From contig SCFE01000072.1 of assembly GCA_004352715.1 (NCBI GenBank), positions 206,223 through 270,222 on the forward strand: 64,000 nucleotides of DNA, read 5' to 3'. Origin of the DNA: Hofstenia miamia. Lineage: Eukaryota; Xenacoelomorpha; Acoela. This document shows, one piece after another, positions 1 to 10,871 of the stretch. Both the position numbers and the translations under genes were made by a program. The stretch's first letter is position 1, and each line of letters opens with the position of its first letter. Below the pieces are notes generated by a model. That model was not told the DNA's origin, made no database searches, and saw only the letters and a list, made by a program, of their open reading frames with translations.

Positions 1-1296
1 TCTTCACATTGAATATATCCTGAAAATGTATGTATAAAACCACAACGTAATATTATTTCATCAAATTGTGACCATAAAGAAAACTTACCATTCTTGAGAA
101 ATCCAAAGGTGACAAGCAACAGTTTGTGATATCCTTCACCAACTTGCAAACAGTCTTCTTCACATTGAATATATCCTGAAAATGTATGTATAAAACCACA
201 ACGTAATATTATTTCATCAAATTGTGACCATAAAGAAAACTTACCATTCTTGAGAAATCCAAAGGTGACAAGCAACAGTTTGTGATATCCTTCACCAACT
301 TGCAAACAGTCTTCTTCACATTGAATATATCCTGAAAATGTATGTATAAAACCACAACGTAATATTATTTCATCAAATTGTGACCATAAAGAAAACTTAC
401 CATTCTTGAGAAATCCAAAGGTGACAAGCAACAGTTTGTGATATCCTTCACCAACTTGCAAACAGTCTTCTTCACATTGAATATATCCTGAAAATGTATG
501 TATAAAACCACAACGTAATATTATTTCATCAAATTGTGACCATAAAGAAAACTTACCATTCTTGAGAAATCCAAAGGTGACAAGCAACAGTTTGTGATAT
601 CCTTCACCAACTTGCAAACAGTCTTCTTCACATTGAATATATCCTGAAAATGTATGTATAAAACCACAACGTAATATTATTTCATCAAATTGTGACCATA
701 AAGAAAACTTACCATTCTTGAGAAATCCAAAGGTGACAAGCAACAGTTTGTGATATCCTTCACCAACTTGCAAACAGTCTTCTTCACATTGAATATATCC
801 TGAAAATGTATGTATAAAACCACAACGTAATATTATTTCATCAAATTGTGACCATAAAGAAAACTTACCATTCTTGAGAAATCCAAAGGTGACAAGCAAC
901 AGTTTGTGATATCCTTCACCAACTTGCAAACAGTCTTCTTCACATTGAATATATCCTGAAAATGTATGTATAAAACCACAACGTAATATTATTTCATCAA
1001 ATTGTGACCATAAAGAAAACTTACCATTCTTGAGAAATCCAAAGGTGACAAGCAACAGTTTGTGATATCCTTCACCAACTTGCAAACAGTCTTCTTCACA
1101 TTGAATATATCCTGAAAATGTATGTATAAAACCACAACGTAATATTATTTCATCAAATTGTGACCATAAAGAAAACTTACCATTCTTGAGAAATCCAAAG
1201 GTGACAAGCAACAGTTTGTGATATCCTTCACCAACTTGCAAACAGTCTTCTTCACATTGAATATATCCTGAAAATGTATGTATAAAACCACAACGT
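1..1296 (-). repeat. 156-bp tandem repeat, 8.3 copies, each carrying an exon and its intron
   Basis: The same 156-bp unit recurs with no difference I can see. The word cacattgaat falls at 5, 161, 317, 473, 629, 785, 941, 1097 and 1253. The array runs off the left edge of the window, so its true copy number is unknown. It ends abruptly near 1296, where the sequence after cacaacgtaa changes to unique DNA. Read on the minus strand, each unit is an 87-nt exon candidate plus a 69-nt intron with GTAAGT donor and TTTTCAG acceptor. Identity covers intron and exon alike, so the copies are either very recent, homogenised, or partly an assembly product. Confidence 0.97.
89..1267 (-). CDS. Array of eight identical 87-nt symmetric exons (unknown protein repeat)
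   Basis: Minus-strand exons lie at 1181-1267, 1025-1111, 869-955, 713-799, 557-643, 401-487, 245-331 and 89-175, with a ninth cut by the window edge (ending at 19). Each is preceded by a T-rich stretch ending TTTTCAG and followed by GTAAGT. At 87 nt each exon adds 29 codons without changing frame, so any number can be spliced together. Two of the three phases are open. One gives a 29-residue unit beginning GYIQCEEDCLQVGEG and ending FGFLKN; the other gives a unit containing KKTVCKLVKDITNCC. The third has a stop. I recognise neither as a known domain. The plus strand also offers a splice pair (AAGCAACAG / AAAAT-GTATGT), but its 61-nt exon would shift frame. First and last exons of the host gene are not visible. 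Confidence 0.55.
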
Positions 1297-2060
1297 AAAT
1301 AGGTGCCAAATAGAAAAAAGAGGGTTGCAAGTACCCCAAAATCACTCCTGAATCTGCTCTTAAACTTCAATTTTATCAACATCCTGAGTACCATTTGCGA
1401 TCGGGCTTTTACTAAGCCAATTATTCTACTTTAAAAACAAAATCTATGTAGAAATGCGTTTGCACACAGGTGTGTACATTTCCAACCCAAGCCAAGCCTA
1501 TTTGAAAGGTTTTTTAACAAAATTTACAAAGTTTTGTAATTCAATTAACCGCAAAAAATACATGTCAGATAATTGTGAATACATACTTCGGATAATGATA
1601 TATTTTGTTATTTTTAAAATCATCTGTATATGAAATCACTATACAAATAAAGTACTAAGTTCTTAAGATTTTAAAAATAGATTTTTTTGTTTCAATGATT
1701 AAGCTTGGTTGTTAGAATTGATTTAATTCCTTGGTAATTTAAATAGTTGATTTTTCTTGGGGTCAAATACATTTTTACATTTCTTTTAAAGTCTTTAATT
1801 AATTTTCCTTCTTTAAACTATGGTGGTATTTCATTCCATAAGTCAATAAAAACATTAGTAAATGAGTTCTTCATAACATTTTTTTTAAATCTTAGTTTTT
1901 GTAAATATTATAATGAAAATAGTTATTTTCGTTAATAGTAGTTTGCCTTTTTCTTTCTCAGATGACATTGATAGTCCAATTAAAAATTCTTTTCTAGTTT
2001 GATCTTCATTCTTTTATTAAGAGTTGTTTGTAAACAGGCTGAATAAAAATAATGAGGCAA
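1297..2060. other. AT-rich stretch with no recognised feature
   Basis: This spacer separates the exon array from the first LINE. I see no convincing exon, RNA gene or repeat boundary. Short reading frames here have no domain signature and are interrupted by AT-rich runs. Confidence 0.5.
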
Positions 2061-2658
2061 TATATATTATTTTATTAGAGTAACTTTCCAATTAATAGGT
2101 ATGAATCTTTGGATTTTAGATAGTGTCTTGATTCGTTGTATCATTTTCTGAATTATTTTATTGACTTCGATTTCAAATGTTAACTTATTGTCAACGATTA
2201 TTCCTAAGTATTTAATTTTTGTATCTTGTATAATATTATGGTTTATTTTTAACATGAATTTTTGTGTCTTGTTATAATTGTTTAACACCATAAATCTAGT
2301 CTTGTCAACATTTAATTTCATTTTATTTTTTCAAAATACAGTATTGCAGTTTGTAGTGCGCTTAATAAAGCACAATCGCTAGTTGAATACAGCAGGGTGT
2401 CATCAGCATTTTGGACACATTTTATGTTTTCATTAAAATTGATGTCATTAACATAAAGATTGAATATTAATGGCCCTAGAACTGAGCCTTAAGGTATTCC
2501 TTTATTAATTTTTAGTTTAGTAGAGATTTCATTGTTTACTTTTACGTATTGTTGTTTATTAGTTAAATATGAGGTTAATAACTCAGTTGCATATTCATTA
2601 AAGTTGTATATGTTTTAATTTTTTAATTAGTATTTCATGATCTATCGAAATAAATGCT

Positions 2659-2916
2659 TTAGATAGATCCTTTATCTATATGATTTCTCCAATCGTCTAA
2701 AACAAAAATTAATGCATTATTCGTGGTCATATTCTTTCTAAATCCAAATTGTAAAGGCCTTATTATTTGATAATTTTCGAAATATTCACTAAATTGGTGA
2801 TAAAAAATTCTTTCAAATATTTTACTTATAATTGATAGAACTGAGATTGGTCTGTAATTAGTAGCTTCATCAATATCGACCTTTTTGTAAATAGGTATTA
2901 TTTCTGCAATTTTCAA
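2659..2916 (-). pseudogene. LINE reverse transcriptase fragment (fingers/palm)
   Basis: This 85-residue stretch shows the conserved RVT_1 signatures NYRPISVLSIISKIFER and LQFGFRKNMTT. In this family these precede the first catalytic aspartate block. The frame then breaks, and the YADD-equivalent region downstream (2330-2650) is degenerate with several stops. It belongs to the LINE at 2067-5418 and is not an independent gene. Confidence 0.85.
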
Positions 2917-4409
2917 TTCCTCTGGAAAAACAATTTCATTAATGCATTGATTTAATATATCGCATAGTTATGATTTGCATTGCTTCCTTTATAAATCATG
3001 TTGGTGTTTTGCTTAGTCCCTGAGATTTATTAACTTTTATATGTAGTGTTACAAAAAAATTTCTTCTTTTCTCTTAAATTTTTATGAATTGTCATTTCTT
3101 CTTGATTGTGAATTTTTCTTTGTTCACGATCATTACATTTTTACTAATTTTGTAAATGATTCATTTAGTATGGTTGCTATTAATTTTCTGTTTTTAATAA
3201 TTTCACCATTTTCGTTTCTTATAGTTGTAACTTCCAACAATTTTTTGTTTTGGAAAAAACTAGAAATGAATTTCCATTTTTGTGAATTATTTTTGTTTTC
3301 AAAAGACTGTTTCAAAAAAAATATTTAAATCTTGTTTACACTTATAACAACTTGGTTTCTTATGTTCTTATACTCCATAAAGTTTGCTATATTCTAATTC
3401 TTACAGTATTTTATATACGCAGTATGTTTCATTTAGATTAAAAGTTTAGTTTCATTTGTTATCCATAGTTTCCATTTTGGTAATTTTTTATCAGATTTAG
3501 TTTGCTTTATCTTTTTAAGTGGGCATTGTTTATTGTAAAGATAATTTAAACTATCAGTAAGAAATTTTAGTTTTCTATCAACACTTTCTAAATTAAAGAA
3601 AAATTCCCAATTTAGTAATAAAACGTCATTGAATAGCATATGTATTTTGAATTTACATCTTGAATGAACATATTGATATTGTATTGGTTTAATTTTTTCT
3701 TTGTATATTGCACATGTTAATAAATGATCTGATATCAAACAATCAATAACGAAGTATTCAAAATTTGCCTCTTATATAATCAATTAATGAAGAATTCTTT
3801 GAATTTATGTGTTGGAATTTTTACATTAATAACTGATATACCATAAATATCTATTAAATCATGTATTTCTTTTTCAGCTTTGTTAAGATAGTTTTGTTTA
3901 TTGATGTTGATAGTTTAGAAGCTTTGTTAATTTCAACTATCGTTGTAGGTAGAAAGTCTTTATATGATTCCTTATTGTTTCAATAACTGATATTTATTAA
4001 TGAAATTTTATTATTAATGTTTACTTGTATCCATAAACTTTCAAATTTAGATTTTTTATTGACTATATCTTTTATCTGTTTAGGTTTGAAATGTCTAGGA
4101 ACTGATATTAATACCCTACCTCCTCTTGACTTCTTGGATAATGACTTGTCTCTATTCTTAGTAAAAAATATTATATCTTTGTTACAGTTTGGTAATTTAT
4201 CTTCCTTTGTTACCTAGGTTTCAATTATTCCAACTATTGAATTTAAATCAAAATTATTTATTATATCAGAAAATTTATCAAATTTGTTTTCAATACTTTG
4301 AAAATTGATATTCACAAATTTCAATTTGATTTTGTTGGTATTTAATTTATTTTTTAGATTACTAAAAGATACTATATTATCCATATCTATTCATCTATTT
4401 TTGTTTTCA

Positions 4410-4772
4410 TTATAGTTCCTTAAAAATTGGACAATTTTTGTTAAATAAATTATGAGTAGATGATTGGTTTTTAAATTTTTTAGACTTAGCGCAAGTTAAA
4501 CAATATTTTTTTTCTTTATTGTTTTTAAATGGACATTCTTCATAAGAATGTTCAATTATACAATACATGCAGTTAAATGTTTCACTTAAACAAGTCTTTA
4601 ATGTATGTCCATATTTCCCCCATTTCGAACACATCTTTATATAATGATGATCATTTATTTTTAGTATTGTTAAACCGAGTTTAATTTTGTTTGTAATAAT
4701 TAGTGTCCTTAATTGTGGCGTTGTTTTTATAATGTCTTTGGAGTTAAACTTATTTATTTTACTAAAAAACAA
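4410..4772 (-). pseudogene. LINE ORF1 (gag-like) zinc-knuckle segment
   Basis: About 120 residues with a run of Cys/His knuckles near the C-terminus: CSKWGKYGHTLKTC (degenerate), CMYCIIEHSYEECP (intact) and a wider CLTC...H...C cluster. Such triplets bind the element's own RNA in Jockey- and I-type LINE ORF1 proteins. The frame ends just before the ORF2 region, as expected for a two-ORF LINE. The N-terminal part continues in shifted frames at 4754-5026 and 5155-5418. Confidence 0.8.
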
Positions 4773-5783
4773 CTATCCTCTTCCTTAAAATTTTTAAGCA
4801 GTGTGCTGTTGCTCTCAAGCAACCTTTTGATATACAAATCACAATCTTCAGTCTCTTCATATAAAGGAATGTTCAATAATTTTAATTTGGGTAAAAACTT
4901 TGTAGATGTTTTAACAGTAACATTTTTTATTTTTGTAAGTTCTTTTTCGATTACATTAATTTTCTTTTCAGATTCGCAGAATAACATTATGTCATTATTG
5001 GTAGTGACACCAAGTTGCTGAACCAAATTTTCGTTTTTATTGTCAATATTTTTAATGGTTTTTTCAATATTACTGATACGTTTTTTATATTCCTTATTGT
5101 TTAATGATCCATCTTTTTGATGTAGTAATTTGCTTTTTAATGTAATTTTTTGGTTTAAAAGCTTTTTTGAGCTTGTTTCGGGCTTTTTGAGGATTCCACT
5201 ATTGCAGAATTCAATTCATTAGTTTTAACATTAATACAGGCTAAGAAATTCTTCTTAATCCTGGAAAAATTACTATTACAGTCCAATTTGTTTTTACTGC
5301 AAATATTCATACCATTTATGTAGTATTCGAGGTCAGTACATGACATTAAGAGATTCGTAATTTTCGATTCTTCATCATTACTGCGCTTAAAAGCTTCTGA
5401 ATACAACATTGACATCATTCAGATGTATTTCCAATTTATTAGTTATAGAAATTCAAAAATTTCGATACTTAAAAAGTCACGGACAACTTACGTGGAAACT
5501 TCTATAAATAAAACATTATGCACCGTCCGGTTAAAGCATACACACTTCGGATTATTGCATTCACACTTGGGACATTTGGAATTGTTGTCGTTGTTGATAA
5601 TTTGTTTATATGGTTAAATTACATACATAAAATTTTTTAATTTCACATGTATATTAAAAAACTTAATAGAAACAGTAATTCATTCAAAGTATGATCACAG
5701 ATATTTCTGGTGGTAAACGCGTCATTTATTTCTTTTCTTATATTTTCTAAATTTTCTTTGGTTTGGGAGATGTAATATTACAG

Positions 5784-6086
5784 TATTGCAATAACTTTTT
5801 GAAGTTTAGTAAGAGCTCTTGTGATGATTTGGATTTTGTGTTGTGGTTGAAAGGTGTTGATTTATCAGAATGTAATCCTGCTTTGCAACAGTGGTATTCA
5901 GAAAGAAGCATCGTACCTCTCAGTCTTAAGAACCTGTGTCGTCGTGTTATTCAATGTTATTTAAATCCTGGCGCTGATCGCCAATTACAAGTTGCAGTTT
6001 TTGATATACCTCAAACGTTAAAGCCATTTCTTTGTCGCAATGTCCTTCTAAATGATCAATGCAAAGAGATGATGCGAATCAGTTGA
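5784..6086 (+). CDS. Terminal exon of a SOCS-box protein (ASB-like)
   Basis: After a good acceptor (TTACAG ending at 5783) the frame stays open for 100 residues to a TGA at 6084-6086. The C-terminal half matches the SOCS box pattern: PLSLKNLCRRVIQCYL (BC-box, which contacts Elongin B/C), a spacer, then FDIPQTLKPFLC (the family's L-P-x-x-L-K-x-F/Y-L end). SOCS-box proteins are substrate adaptors of Cullin-RING ubiquitin ligases. Ending in a SOCS box, without SH2 residues in this exon, fits the ankyrin-repeat ASB group better than SOCS/CIS, but no ankyrin repeat is visible here. Upstream exons must lie left of the LINE or outside the window. A possible ATTAAA poly(A) signal lies at 6316-6321. 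The short N-terminal part (YCNNFLKFSKSS...) is unplaced. Confidence 0.65.
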   Translation, partial: YCNNFLKFSKSSCDDLDFVLWLKGVDLSECNPALQQWYSERSIVPLSLKNLCRRVIQCYLNPGADRQLQVAVFDIPQTLKPFLCRNVLLNDQCKEMMRIS

Positions 6087-6554
6087 AAATGTCATCACTA
6101 ATTTGTTTTGCCTCGTATATTGAAATTATAAATTCATATTTTAAACTCAACAGATTCAATTGCAGTCACCATTTTTATGTTACATTCTGTGCAATAGTTG
6201 TATTTACTTAGTTTTAGAAACATAGTTGTTTGTAAATTTTTAGCAATTCTAGAATTCTTAGAAATGTATATTTTTATAAATGCAATGAATTTTAGCTATA
6301 TGTAAAAATTTGTATATTAAAGTTTATTTTTGTAATTTGTAAAATTAAATTCTTTGTTTTGTTCCTAATTCATAAAATGTGATATTTATGCTCAAAAGCC
6401 TACTCGTTTCTTATATAGTCTTGCTTCAGATAGCAAAGGAAATTGTTTTTGAGGAGCTAAACTATGTGGTTCTCACGTTTAATATATTGCATTAAAATCC
6501 TGGATTTCAACACATGAAGTTAGATTCAGTTTAGAAAACCAGTGTCAGCAAAGT

Positions 6555-8020
6555 GTTTTAAGAGTCAAAGAAAATTTATTGCTGTAAACTAGTACAAAAA
6601 CTACAAATACATGTATTTACAAAATAATAATAAAATATATATACTATAAATTTGTGTGTGAGTTTGTTGTGCTATACAAAATTTTCGAATGAGTGTAGTA
6701 CGTTATTGTCGTTAATACATTGTATATTAAAGATGAATCTGTGCAATTTTTTTCTTAATTTCTTGTAGGTTTTTTCGTGTTGAATTTCATGATCTAATTT
6801 ATTCCATACCTTAGTTGGTTTGTGGTGAAAGCTATTGTAATGTTTATCTAAGCATATAAATTTTGAGAACCTTCATTTAATTTAATATATTGTTTTAAAA
6901 ACGAAATCGCGGGTTGACCAAATTTGAATTTAAATAATACTGATAAGATATGCATTTGAATTTGGTAGTAAGGAGATATTTTGTATTTTGGTCGATAGTT
7001 GGATACATTGTCATGTTTTTTGAGCGAAATTAAGTGTTTTAAGAGACCAATTGAAGGTTTTAGAATGCGATATTTCGAGTTTATATTTAAGAGAAATGAG
7101 CAATATTGAAAGTATGAAAAGCAGAGAGCATTTATTAATTGTTTGTGATATGTATTTCTAATGTGATAAAGATACCTAATCCCAGCTGCCATTTATCTAA
7201 TTTTTGGCATTAAGAATTGGTCGAAATTAAATCATTGTCGATTTCAACACCTAAATAGCTGATGGATTCACTTTGTTTTATTGGTACATGGTTTATATTA
7301 AGTTCAATGTTTTTTGTGAGACTTTTGAATGTCTTAGGAGAGAATATTTTGAATTGTTTTTTCAAAATTTATTTTCAGCTATTTATTTGAGAAATATTTT
7401 GTTTGATTTTCAATATCATTTTGCAAGTCCTTATTTGCTTTAAAAGCATTTATATTAGTACTTATAAGACAGGAATCATCTGCATATTGAAAAATTTTAC
7501 TGTATTTTACATTTTGGTTTATGTCATTTACGTAGATTGCAAATAGGATGGGACCTAGAACCGTGGGCACCCCGCAGTCAGTTATAATATATTTTGATTT
7601 TTTGCCCTTAAGTATAACTCTTTCCTGTCGATTTTGAAGGAAGTTCGTTATTAAATTAATAGCCCTTAAGTCAAATTTCATTGAGTTAAAGGCCTTGCTT
7701 AAATCAACAAGAGCAACGCAACTACATTTATTATGGGCTAAATTAGATTTTATTTGTTCTTATACTGATGAAATTGCATCTTGAGTGCTATAACCACTAC
7801 GAAACCCAAACTGTTTTTCAAGAGAATATTCTCAGATTTCAAATAGACGTTTATTTGATTATTTAATAGTTTCTCTAACAGTTTACTAAAAAGATGGCTA
7901 ATACAAATAGATCTATAATTGTTTGCGTTTAGAGGGTCGCCTTTTTTAAATAGAGGCCATATGTCAAATTTTTTGAAAATTTTGGTAAACTCGTTATCAA
8001 TAATGCATTGGTTAAATGCT
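6555..8020 (-). mobile_element. Decayed LINE 3' half: reverse transcriptase and 3' UTR
   Basis: On the minus strand, 7681-7379 carries the RT core: CGVPTVLGPILFAIYVNDI followed by FQYADDSCL, the catalytic YADD box. Upstream, 8020-7690 keeps RT-like text broken by stops. 7192-6848 encodes the C-terminal part typical of LINE ORF2 (MAAGIRYLYHIRN...FSYFQYC). The 3' UTR runs to about 6560 and contains AATAAA on the minus strand. Similar 3' ends recur near 18935, 39455 and, in plus orientation, 55300, so this family has several copies in the window. The ORF is interrupted and not functional. Confidence 0.85.
7379..7681 (-). pseudogene. LINE reverse transcriptase palm with YADD motif
   Basis: A 100-residue open stretch with the RVT_1 core. 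GVPTVLGPILFAIYVNDI corresponds to the usual GVPQGSxLGPxLFxxYIND motif, with QGS altered to T-V. FQYADDSCLI holds the two catalytic aspartates. It sits in the LINE at 6555-8020; frameshifts on both sides show it is a relic. Confidence 0.88.
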
Positions 8021-8041
8021 AATAACAGACACTAATATATA

Positions 8042-8117
8042 ATCTAGAGGGAATATTTTGGAAAAGATACAAGATAAAAACGAATATCTTACCTTTTGCA
8101 AAATATTCCCTCTAGAT
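8042..8117. repeat. Short near-perfect inverted repeat (hairpin), 76 nt
   Basis: The left arm begins atctagagggaatattttgg and the right arm ends caaaatattccctctagat. The arms pair over about 24 bases with one mismatch and a small bulge, leaving a short loop. It is either a tiny foldback element or a hairpin RNA template. No neighbouring gene explains it. Confidence 0.75.
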
Positions 8118-8579
8118 TTTACCATGGTAACTGCTAGCATTAATTCTTAGTTATTGAGAGTACTAGTTTGTGTATTCAGTCATATTTAAAAGTAAACCTT
8201 GGATGTACATGTTTATTTCAAGTGTTTTCAATTATTTCTTAAAACTCGTTTTTCTGTTCTTTAAAATTTTAACTTTACAAATTAGTTGAGAATTTTTTAG
8301 ATGATTGAAATTGTTTACTTAGTTAAATGAAATCACTTTGAAAAATGGTAAAGTATTTTCTTGTAATTCATATACGGGATAAGTTGAGACAGTGTCTGGA
8401 GACCTTGGGTGATTTTGTTAGAGAATTCCCTGAATTTTACATTAGTGATTTCATTCTGGTGAAAATCGCGTCAACTTGAAGCACTTCATCAGTTAATTTT
8501 GCAACTTTCTTGAAAATGACGAGTTTCACATAAAATTTCTATGTAAATATCGTATTAAAAGCAATGCTTTAATGTACCT

Positions 8580-8956
8580 TCTATAGCAAATCCTACCAAA
8601 TTATATTCATCAACAGCTTTGCTGATAAAACAGATACAAATGCATGTTATAAGCTTCTACATTCATTAAAAAAGTCTAATTTGCCTAGAAAAATATATCT
8701 AAATGATAACTTTGCTAATGAAGATGATAACAAATCTGTTCTTTTTAATAAATATGTTATTTCAGTTTTTAATCGCAAAGACCCTGTTCAACTTTTATTT
8801 GATAAAGCCGATTTTAATGAAGTATACATATCCTTAGATCTAATCGTCGAATTACTGAAATCGCTTAATTCTTCTGGCTGTGGTTCTGACAACTTACCGG
8901 CTGTATTTTTAAAAGATAATGCAGTTCATTTATCTTTTCCAATTATACATGGATGA
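8580..8956 (+). pseudogene. LINE fragment: endonuclease-to-RT linker
   Basis: The plus-strand frame reads ACYKLLHSLKKSN, then LFNKYVISVF and LKSLNSSGCGSDNLPAVFLK. These match the linker of CR1/Jockey-type LINEs (a 'F..YF.SVF' box and a 'S.G.D.IP...LK' box just before the RT). It stops at 8954-8956 and the next 600 bases do not continue it. It probably belongs with the RT fragment at 9580-10075 or is a separate insertion. Confidence 0.6.
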
Positions 8957-9579
8957 AGTTTATTTCGAATTACCAAAAAGAAAGATTTTGCCCACAGGGT
9001 CTTTTATGCTTCTGCTCAAGTTGTGCCACTGTCTCTCCACATACTTTTTATAGCAGATAGTTTTATCATATTTCTACTATTAATTGTAATAGTATAAATA
9101 AAGTCCTTATTAAGATTATTTCTGCAGTTCATTTAATAAAACATTTTCAAGAAAAATTGCTAAGAATTTCTAAAGTTTTTTCTCCTCTAATCGGGTGTTC
9201 TTCAATTTGTTTAAGATTTCTTTAAACAGAAAATAATCGTTCTGCAGATGCTACTCAAAATCCAAGAGTTTGTATTAAATCAAACATTAACAAATTTCAG
9301 GTAAGGCAGTCGAGAAATCAGGCAATTCAAAATATCCAATAAGAATTTTGTGATTTCAATTGATAGCAAACTTGAGATTAATTACAAAGTTGTTCAAGAT
9401 TGAGAAAGTTGGAGGAGACATTTAAATCAGAAAAGACAGTTGAGGGTAATCAAGGTTTTTAAAATAATTCAATAAAATGGCATTTGCATAGGGATGTGAA
9501 ACTGGCCTCCATTTGAATCCATATGACGTAAATATATTTCAAAATTTACCACTCTTAAATTATCCAAGTTGCATTTGAT

Positions 9580-10075
9580 TTTCGAAGAAATTGGTTGCAC
9601 ATTAGTAGAAAAAAATGGTCTTATTAACTGAATTAAAGAAATGGACAAACTAGACCCCAATATCTCTAGTGGTGTTTGTAAGATACCAGTGTTTATACTA
9701 AAAAAGTACATTAAATATTTCTCAGAATATCTCCTATTTGCATTTAACTACTCTATTCCCACAAACTCATTTCCACAGGTTTTAAAGCAAGCTGAAGGGA
9801 CGCCATTATTTAAGAAATGAGATCCCACTGATTACCTGAATTTAGGCCAATTTCAGTCACAAACCCTATATCAAAATTATTTGAACGTCTTCTATGCTTC
9901 CAACTTAACATATATTTAAACAGACATAAAATAATATCTGATAAGCAATTTGGCTTTAAAAAAGGTCATAGTACAGTTGATGCTTTACTAGCCCTAACAG
10001 AAAATATGTCCTATAAATTTTCTAGTATCTATCAAAGAAAACTAATGGCTATCGCATTTTTATTTAAGAATTTTA
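9580..10075 (+). pseudogene. LINE reverse transcriptase fragment, several frameshifts
   Basis: Translated across frames, the plus strand shows KLDPNISSGVCKIPVFILK, then SVTNPISKLFERLL and QFGFKKGHSTVDALLALTE. These are the finger and early palm motifs of a LINE RT in the right order and spacing. Stops and shifts interrupt it (for example TGA near 9820). It ends before the catalytic aspartates. Confidence 0.75.
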
Positions 10076-10389
10076 AAAGGAATCCTGGGATAAAAATGCA
10101 AAAAAATCATTGTTCCAAAAAGAAGCCTTGCCCTATTAGAAGAAGAAGAAGAAAAATCTATATTCAGAAATTGTTTTAACAATAAATAGAAATACTGATA
10201 ACAAATTCTGAAAGCGTCAAGAAAGTAATACAAAAACTAAACAAAAAAAGAAAACAATTTTTTTATTTAGTTTCTGGCACTGAATGGAATATATATCTCG
10301 TGGTTTTTTTTACCACAAGAGTGCTTCAAAGGGAAGTAATGAACGAACCGCTTGTTTTTTATCTAAATCTTCGCGCGATGAGATGAAGA

Positions 10390-10870
10390 AAACGGATATT
10401 ATCCAATTGTGGATCGAGCGTAGGTACAGCATTAACCTCAGCTGAGTTACAATTGATCTACAAGTCTATTGTGGTCAGTATTATCATTTACGGATGCAGC
10501 GTGTGGGGAGGGGCGGCTAAGACTATTCTTGAAAAGATTGATGGAGTACAGAAGAAAGCCATGTGCTTGGGAATCATATCAAACTACATTCCAATAAGAG
10601 AACATATTCACATATCAGACTGAAGGCTATACAGGCAAATCCAACGCATGGGCGTCAAACATCCGCTGCATAAATACGTTCCGCAGCGAACAGAGTATGC
10701 AATGACAAAGCTACGACACAGAATGCCGTCAGTAAGGAAAACGACCAGCTCTAAAGAACTCTCCCTCTTCCCCAGCCGATTCCTGAAATCGTGAACTCTC
10801 CTTTATTCATAATCTTAATGTTATGATGATTATCATAATAATAAAAGTTTACTTACTTACTTACTTACTT
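10390..10870 (+). mobile_element. CR1/L2-type LINE 3' end with (ACTT)n tail
   Basis: This segment is clearly richer in G+C than its surroundings. It encodes, in one frame broken by a TGA, the ORF2 C-terminal motifs LIYKSIVVSIIIYGCSVWGG and KIDGVQKKAMCLG, then KLRHRMPSVRKTTSSKE to a stop near 10795. It is followed by a short UTR and (ACTT)n at about 10848-10871. Short tandem-repeat tails instead of poly(A) are typical of CR1/L2/RTE clades. The contrast in base composition suggests a younger insertion than the AT-rich LINEs nearby. Confidence 0.78.
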
Positions 10871-10871
10871 A

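Larger units (their letters stand above)
2067..5418 (-). mobile_element. Decayed non-LTR retrotransposon (LINE) with ORF1 zinc knuckles and reverse transcriptase
   Basis: Reading 5' to 3' on the minus strand: 5418-5155 and 5026-4754 encode lysine/asparagine-rich ORF1 protein. 4772-4410 encodes a gag-like zinc-knuckle block, including an intact CX2CX3HX4C (CMYCIIEHSYEEC) and a following CLTC...H...C; the first knuckle has lost its second Cys. 3738-3433 fits the endonuclease-to-RT region. 3315-3133 is the linker (NRKLIATILNESFTKLV). 2916-2659 is RT finger/palm with NYRPISVLSIISKIFE and QFGFRK. 2321-2067 is the downstream palm/thumb with VDKTRFMVLNN and KYLGIIVDN. The part between 2330 and 2650 keeps the order of a catalytic palm but is full of stops. 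This order is that of Jockey/CR1/I-type LINEs. It is a dead copy. Confidence 0.85.

Noticed and set aside
1-1296. CRISPR-like array
   Set aside because: There are no variable spacers; the whole 156-bp unit is repeated unchanged, and the genome is eukaryotic.
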